Shown here piece after piece: positions 6,663 to 10,063 of a DNA stretch of 10,063 bases (position 1 is its first letter; every line of letters begins with the position of its first letter). The notes beneath the pieces were generated by a model. It made no database searches. It was not told the DNA's origin and saw only the letters and a program-made list of their open reading frames with translations. This stretch comes from an uncultured Pseudomonadota bacterium (GTDB lineage Bacteria; Pseudomonadota; Gammaproteobacteria; Burkholderiales; Nitrosomonadaceae). The translations under genes and the position numbers were made by a program. The stretch is from the NCBI GenBank assembly GCA_903957805.1, contig CAJBQQ010000194.1, positions 1 to 10,063 of the forward strand, written 5' to 3'.

Positions 6663-7154
6663 TCAGTTACACTTCTTGAGTTGCCGGGCCTTACACCTCT
6701 CAGCAAGTCTTTCGGATTCTGCTACTTGCTGAGCCGTCATTAATCCGGTCACAACATCGCGTCCCTTCGCCGCCTCTTGATAGCCAGCGTCTGCGCTAAA
6801 GCTCAACCACATGTGTGCCTGAGCATAGTCCTTTGACACGCCCTCACCCTTGTAGTACATCAGTCCGAGGTGATTCTGCGCTTCCGAATGTCCCTGTTCA
6901 GAAGCCAATCGATACCACTTGAGGGCCTCCTTGTAATCCTGTTTTACGCCCTTCCCACTTCCATACATCTCACCCAAATTATTCTGTGCATTTGCAAACC
7001 CCTGCAGGGCTAAAGGCTTGTAAAGCTTTAAAGCTTGAGAATAGTCACCCCTCTCGTATGCAGCATCGGCATCTTCGAAGTGACTTGCACTTGCAGTCCC
7101 TGCAAAAAGTAAGAAGCACAGACAGGCGAAAGCACTCCGGCACCGGAAGGTCAT
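6663..7154 (-). CDS. Secreted Sel1-like/TPR repeat protein
   Basis: A 163-residue protein. The start at 7154 gives a clean signal peptide (MTFRCRSAFACLCFLLFAG, cleavage near TASA-S at 23-24) and places the gene 13 bases behind the kinase stop. Longer versions reach into the kinase gene and bury the signal peptide. The mature part starts with a TPR-like helix pair (DADAAYERGDYSQALKLYKP) and continues with two Sel1-like repeats: about 54-89 (NAQNNLGEMYGSGKGV, then DYKEALKWY) and about 90-125 (EAQNHLGLMYYKGEGV, then DYAQAHMWLS). The tail is basic with two Cys (154, 162). Sel1 repeats are protein-protein interaction scaffolds; no enzymatic role is expected. It is probably in the periplasm and co-transcribed with the kinase. 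Its partner is unknown. Confidence 0.85.
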   Translation of the reverse strand: MTFRCRSAFACLCFLLFAGTASASHFEDADAAYERGDYSQALKLYKPLALQGFANAQNNLGEMYGSGKGVKQDYKEALKWYRLASEQGHSEAQNHLGLMYYKGEGVSKDYAQAHMWLSFSADAGYQEAAKGRDVVTGLMTAQQVAESERLAERCKARQLKKCN

Positions 7155-7167
7155 AATCTTGTATCGA

Positions 7168-8088
7168 TCAGCCAGCATTGGATATCTCATTAAAATCATT
7201 TTTGTCCGCATAAATCCACCGAAGACTTTTAGGTGGCGCTCGATTATAGAGAATCGGCACTCCTTGCTGGACCTTACACGCAAACCGAGACAGGAGCTTA
7301 ATCACATCCCCCACATCAGCGGGCTTCTCGCTGTGTTTAAACTGACCAGTCAGTTCAATCTCCGGGTGAAGTCTACCATCCTGGTATAGAGACCATATCT
7401 CAGAACCATAATCGGTCTGCCGAAGATCGGGCGCAAATCGGCCCAAGTAAGTCGTTAGGTTACCAATATCGCGCTTGAACATGCTGCCCGCATTATTGTT
7501 ACCGGCAGCGTCAATCGCCTGTGGCAGATCGATAACCACCGGCCCTTCATTCCCGATCAGAACATTGTATTGCGATAGATCGCCATGAACAATCCCAGCG
7601 CAGAGCATCCTCACCGCCTGGCGGATCAGGGTCCGGTGATACTCGCGCGCTTGTTCCGCTGTTAATTTTAAATCGTGCATCTTCGGGGCAACATCTCCAT
7701 TGACGTCGGTTATGAGCTCCATCAGTAACACCCCCCCAAAGAATGTATAGGGCTGTGGCACACGCACGCCGCCGCGAGCCAGACGGTAGAGCGCATCCAT
7801 CTCGACGCTTTGCCATTCATCTTCCCGCTCTTTCTGTCCATGCCGACTACCCCTCTCGATGGCACGTCCACGTCGACTACTCTTAATCCTACGACCATCA
7901 GTGTAATCAACGTTCTTATGAAAACTTCTCTGGTGGGTCTCTTTATAAACCTTCGCGCAGCGGAGAGAGTCTCCGCATCGGACCACATAGACCATGGCCT
8001 CTTTGCCACTCATGAGTTGGCAGATGACAGAATCAACAAGACCCTCTTCAATGAGCGATTCAATTCTTTGGGGTATTTTCATGGGCAT
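7168..8088 (-). CDS. RIO1-like serine protein kinase, PA4780 family
   Basis: A 306-residue atypical Ser/Thr kinase. An N-terminal winged-helix-like stretch (MKIPQRIESLIEEGLVD) is followed by the kinase domain: nucleotide-binding segment SGKEAMVYVVRCG (27-39), Lys46 in CAKVYKE, a basic RIO-specific loop (67-84), the catalytic loop HGDLSQYN (168-175) with Asp170, and the metal-binding IDLPQAID (186-193) with Asp187. All catalytic residues are in place, and the length fits the bacterial PA4780-type proteins. Its substrate is unknown; links to translation are known for archaeal and eukaryotic RIO proteins but should not be assumed here. A TAA directly precedes the ATG at 8088, so translation cannot start further upstream in frame; a second ATG at 8082 is possible. 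The leader carries an unusual Shine-Dalgarno/hairpin arrangement. Confidence 0.92.
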   Translation of the reverse strand: MPMKIPQRIESLIEEGLVDSVICQLMSGKEAMVYVVRCGDSLRCAKVYKETHQRSFHKNVDYTDGRRIKSSRRGRAIERGSRHGQKEREDEWQSVEMDALYRLARGGVRVPQPYTFFGGVLLMELITDVNGDVAPKMHDLKLTAEQAREYHRTLIRQAVRMLCAGIVHGDLSQYNVLIGNEGPVVIDLPQAIDAAGNNNAGSMFKRDIGNLTTYLGRFAPDLRQTDYGSEIWSLYQDGRLHPEIELTGQFKHSEKPADVGDVIKLLSRFACKVQQGVPILYNRAPPKSLRWIYADKNDFNEISNAG

Positions 8089-8132
8089 TTATGTGGGGAG
8101 CTGACCCTGTTGTCAGCTTCCCATCTCTCCTT
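8089..8132 (-). promoter_or_regulatory. Kinase leader: Shine-Dalgarno separated from the start by a hairpin
   Basis: On the minus strand a strong AAGGAG (8132-8127) lies 38 bases before the ATG. Between them, after AGAT, is a hairpin: GGG-A-AGCTGAC (8122-8112), loop AACAGG (8111-8106), GTCAGCT-CCC (8105-8096), giving 10 pairs with one bulged A. If the hairpin forms, about 11 unpaired bases separate AAGGAG and the ATG, a normal distance. No other ribosome binding site is visible near the start. Confidence 0.5.
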
Positions 8133-8540
8133 ATCAAGGTTAATCGATAAAACTTAATTGCCGCCTTCTCTGGCTCTTTAAACATTTTCCGAGACGAGTC
8201 ATCTCTCACCAGATGAATCAGATTGTAGGTAGGGAAAACCATCTTGTGAATGTGGCAAATTGTCGCACCCCTCTCGACCAGTACGGATATCGAGAAGGGG
8301 AGATACTTGAACTGAGCTTTATGAGGCCGCCGGATCAGCGGATGGACCACCGAATCTCGCTCGACCTTCCAAATGAGAATCTGTCCGTTTTGTAAAAGAG
8401 GTGTTTTATGAGCTTATGCTGCCCGATTCTGGCTGGGCTTAATGTCCATGATTGTTACTTGTTGGCACCACTGAGGGCATTGATGCGGCACCGGGAGAGC
8501 TTTAAAGAGGGTCACTCTTATGAATCGATTAATTCCGCCT
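8133..8540. other. Intergenic region between serB and the kinase
   Basis: About 400 bases lie between the serB stop and the kinase leader, with no gene that can be firmly supported. It contains an imperfect stem-loop (8268-8300), the second copy of ATTGTCGCACCCC (8259-8271), a weak 5-bp hairpin AAGAG/CTCTT (8505-8519) that may lie near the serB transcript end, and two short plus-strand frames (8213-8395 and 8408-8557). The kinase promoter should lie in the kinase-proximal A+T-rich part, but I cannot pick hexamers with confidence. Confidence 0.45.
8268..8300. repeat. Imperfect inverted repeat / stem-loop
   Basis: CCCC-TCTCGA (8268-8277) pairs with TCGAGA-A-GGGG (8290-8300): ten pairs with one bulge and a 12-base loop. 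No T-run follows on either strand, so it is not a classical terminator. It overlaps the end of the 13-base sequence shared with the left edge of the window. Confidence 0.5.
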
Positions 8541-8557
8541 CTATCCAAAGAGGTTGA
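8408..8557 (+). CDS. Possible small protein, 49 residues, unrecognised
   Basis: A plus-strand frame starting MSLCCPILAGLNVHDCYLLA and ending in a TGA that overlaps the last 17 bases of serB tail to tail. AGAGG lies 6 bases before the ATG, which is the main argument for it. Three Cys fall in the first 16 residues (4, 5 and 16). There is no recognised domain, no similar neighbour and no evident promoter. It may be a chance frame in the serB 3' region. Confidence 0.2.
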   Translation: MSLCCPILAGLNVHDCYLLAPLRALMRHRESFKEGHSYESINSASIQRG

Positions 8558-9371
8558 CCACTCCGTCTAGACCGATATGATTAAACGAGTAGGTGGCCTC
8601 CCGTTGCACGATCGGCTTGGCATGATAGGCAATACTAATACCTGCCTCTGCCAACATCTTCAGATCATTGGCCCCATCTCCGATGGCAATCACCTGACTC
8701 CTCTTCAGTCCTAGTTCGTCAGTCACGCGCGTCAGCACATCGGCCTTCCCTTGTGCGCCGATGATCTCACCCAATACCTTGCCTGTGATCTTGCCATCAA
8801 CGATTTCAAGTGTATTCGCGGCAGAATAATCAATCCCCAACCTCTCCCTTAAACGGTCTGTGAAGAAGGTGAACCCACCAGAAATAAGCAATGTTCTGAT
8901 GCCCAAAGATTTCATCCTTTGCAACATCCTCTCAGCGCCGGGATTAAGTTTCAATCTCTCATCGTAGACCTGCTGCAATGCAGACTGGTCAAGCCCTTGC
9001 AGCAAGGCCGTACGTCGTGTGAGACTCTCCGCAAAGTCAATCTCGCCCCGCATGGTGCTGGCAGTAATCTCTGCGACCTGAGGTTTGACCCCTTTTAAAT
9101 CAGCGATCTCATCAATCGACTCGATGGAGACTAAGGTCGAGTCCATATCCATCGCCACCAAACCAAAGTCAGTAAGACTCGCATCCTGGTCCATAAAGGC
9201 GAAATCGAGTCCGACCTCGGTGCAGTATTCAGCAACACCCTCCCTCCGTGCGGCTTCTCTCAGACGGAATGCCTGGCCATTGATGCGCTCAATCTGACTG
9301 GACTCCGAAATCTTCGCGAGCTCCCTCAGGTCACTATTCCCAATCTCGATACCTTGGATGATGAGATTCAT
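8541..9371 (-). CDS. serB: Phosphoserine phosphatase
   Basis: A 276-residue HAD-superfamily phosphatase that hydrolyses O-phospho-L-serine to L-serine, the last step of the phosphorylated serine pathway, in the cytoplasm. Motif I is DMDST (75-79) with nucleophile Asp75 and acid/base Asp77; motif II is SGGFTFF (164-170); motif III Lys is probably Lys209; motif IV is GDGANDL (231-237). The cap segment has the SerB-typical TMRGEIDFAESL (106-117). The N-terminal 70 residues are a short regulatory-type domain, as in betaproteobacterial SerB. The ATG at 9371 is chosen: GGAA lies about 8 bases before it and the family starts with MNLI. A GTG 14 codons upstream would add a non-conserved extension. 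It is divergent from purT. Confidence 0.96.
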   Translation of the reverse strand: MNLIIQGIEIGNSDLRELAKISESSQIERINGQAFRLREAARREGVAEYCTEVGLDFAFMDQDASLTDFGLVAMDMDSTLVSIESIDEIADLKGVKPQVAEITASTMRGEIDFAESLTRRTALLQGLDQSALQQVYDERLKLNPGAERMLQRMKSLGIRTLLISGGFTFFTDRLRERLGIDYSAANTLEIVDGKITGKVLGEIIGAQGKADVLTRVTDELGLKRSQVIAIGDGANDLKMLAEAGISIAYHAKPIVQREATYSFNHIGLDGVVNLFG

Positions 9372-9433
9372 AAGACATTCCGGTTCATGATCAACTTCTA
9401 TCGTGGTATTCACTGAACGCGTTTCAGCAGGTG

Positions 9434-9439
9434 ACTATA
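9434..9439 (-). promoter_or_regulatory. serB: Possible serB promoter -10 element
   Basis: TATAGT on the minus strand (one base from TATAAT) lies about 63 bases upstream of the serB start, in the shared serB/purT region. No convincing -35 hexamer is at the right distance. Confidence 0.25.
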
Positions 9440-9482
9440 TCTTGTATTATCCGATAAACCAGAATAGAACGCTAAGGACCCC

Positions 9483-9509
9483 TTAACCGCTGTATTGGAA
9501 GTGCATAAT
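9483..9509 (+). promoter_or_regulatory. purT: Possible purT promoter
   Basis: TTAACC (9483-9488) and CATAAT (9504-9509) are spaced by 15 bases, about 30 bases before the purT start. The -10 is one base from consensus; the -35 matches four of six, and the spacing is short. An alternative is TTGGAA with TAATTT at 17 bases. No PurR-type operator was seen. Confidence 0.3.
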
Positions 9510-9539
9510 CCCTTCCGTAATTTTCTCTTGTGATGGACT

Positions 9540-10063
9540 ATGGATAAAGAATTGATCATCGGCACCCCTCTCAGCCCTTCATCCACCCGGGTCATGCTGC
9601 TCGGCAGTGGCGAGCTCGGCAAGGAGGTGATCATCGCACTCCAACGACTGGGGGTTGAAACCATCGCGGTGGACCGCTACCCCAATGCGCCGGGTCATCA
9701 GGTGGCACACCGTTCTCATGTCATCAATATGGCTGATGGGGCAGCACTTCGTGAACTGATCGAGCGTGAGCGTCCGCATATCATCGTCCCAGAGATTGAA
9801 GCGATCGCAACCGATATGCTAGTGGAGATCGAGCAGATGGGCTTAGCTCGGGTCATCCCCACCGCACGAGCGGCCCAACTCACTATGCACCGAGAGGGCA
9901 TACGACGCCTCGCTGCTGAGACGCTGGGACTACCCACCTCACCCTACTCATTTGCAGATAGCCTAGAAGAGTTGCGTGCGGCAATCGAAGGCGGGATCGG
10001 ATACCCCTGCATCGTGAAGCCGGTGATGTCATCATCCGGCAAGGGGCAATCGAGAATTGACAG
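9540..10063 (+). CDS. purT: Formate-dependent phosphoribosylglycinamide formyltransferase (PurT), 5' part
   Basis: The first 174 codons of PurT, cut by the window edge; the full protein is usually near 390-400 residues. It uses formate and ATP to convert GAR to formyl-GAR, the folate-independent version of the third step of purine synthesis. The visible part begins MDKELIIGTPLSP and contains the N-terminal ATP-grasp lobe signatures RVMLLGSGELGKEV (with the Glu that binds formate and GAR), DRYPNAPGHQVAHRSHVINM, IVPEIEAIATDML, REGIRRLAAE, and the start of the ATP-binding lobe YPCIVKPVMSSSGKGQS. Similarity to E. coli PurT is very high along the whole visible length. The start is the first ATG in a region with only a weak GATGG ribosome site. 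It is divergent from serB. Confidence 0.96.
   Translation, partial: MDKELIIGTPLSPSSTRVMLLGSGELGKEVIIALQRLGVETIAVDRYPNAPGHQVAHRSHVINMADGAALRELIERERPHIIVPEIEAIATDMLVEIEQMGLARVIPTARAAQLTMHREGIRRLAAETLGLPTSPYSFADSLEELRAAIEGGIGYPCIVKPVMSSSGKGQSRID

Noticed and set aside
7155..7283. Longer N-terminus for the Sel1-repeat protein
   Set aside because: It would overlap the kinase 3' end by more than 100 bases and bury a clear signal peptide; the start at 7154 explains the sequence better.
8253..8272. Sigma-54-like promoter on the minus strand (GG ... GC within GGGGTGCGACAATTTGCC)
   Set aside because: The GG and GC pairs are 11 bases apart instead of the required 10, and the surrounding consensus bases are poor.
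8060..8350. Minus-strand 96-codon frame upstream of and overlapping the kinase start
   Set aside because: It starts at a GTG with no ribosome site, has no recognisable domain, and overlaps the kinase leader hairpin and start. It could couple translation to the kinase, but the composition looks like untranslated leader.
9372..9413. GTG start extending SerB by 14 residues
   Set aside because: The extension is not typical of SerB, and the ATG at 9371 has GGAA at good spacing and the family-typical MNLI beginning.
1..10063. CRISPR array, tRNA/rRNA, prophage or intact transposon
   Set aside because: No regularly spaced direct repeats, no tRNA-like cloverleaf, no transposase or integrase coding sequence, and no long terminal inverted repeats were seen on either strand.

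Overview
The window looks like a piece of a betaproteobacterial chromosome, most likely from the Nitrosomonadales. The indications are a 276-residue SerB beginning MNLIIQG (a short form without the long N-terminal ACT region of pseudomonad SerB), a bacterial RIO1-like kinase of the PA4780 type, a PurT close to the E. coli protein, and a complete FecI/FecR/TonB-receptor cassette of the sort found in many copies in ammonia oxidisers. The lineage is an inference from protein resemblance; no 16S or other marker is present. No tRNA, rRNA, CRISPR array or intact insertion sequence was seen.

Layout from left to right. Positions 1-458 hold no intact gene. They contain a 78-base minus-strand remnant (173-250) that is clearly a decayed paralogue of the 3' end of the His-rich gene at 6085-6588, and a coding-like open stretch (282-458) in frame behind the amidohydrolase stop. 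All genes from 459 to about 9371 are on the minus strand, so they are transcribed right to left: serB (8541-9371), a RIO1-like kinase (7168-8088), a secreted Sel1-repeat protein (6663-7154), a small secreted His-rich protein (6085-6588), an ECF sigma factor (5489-6004), its FecR-type regulator (4377-5468), a TonB-dependent outer-membrane transducer with an STN signalling domain (1847-4225), and an exported amidohydrolase with a His-rich insertion (459-1736). On the plus strand, divergent from serB, purT starts at 9540 and runs off the right edge.

How the genes work together. The core is a cell-surface signalling unit: the receptor binds a ligand, its N-terminal STN domain contacts the periplasmic part of FecR, FecR controls the FecI-type sigma factor, and the sigma factor transcribes the receptor. 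Two exported proteins flank this unit, one on each side. Both carry dense histidine clusters (nine His in 30 residues in the amidohydrolase; HHHH within the last ten residues of the small protein), and a third, decayed His-rich remnant lies at the far end. I infer that this locus handles a transition-metal ion or metal-ligand complex, with the amidohydrolase acting on the ligand or a peptide conjugate, rather than a standard ferric-siderophore system. This is a hypothesis.

The right part is housekeeping: serine biosynthesis (serB), purine biosynthesis (purT) and a RIO-type kinase. The kinase leader is unusual: a strong Shine-Dalgarno lies 38 nt from the start codon, and a stem-loop fills the gap so that the effective spacing becomes normal.
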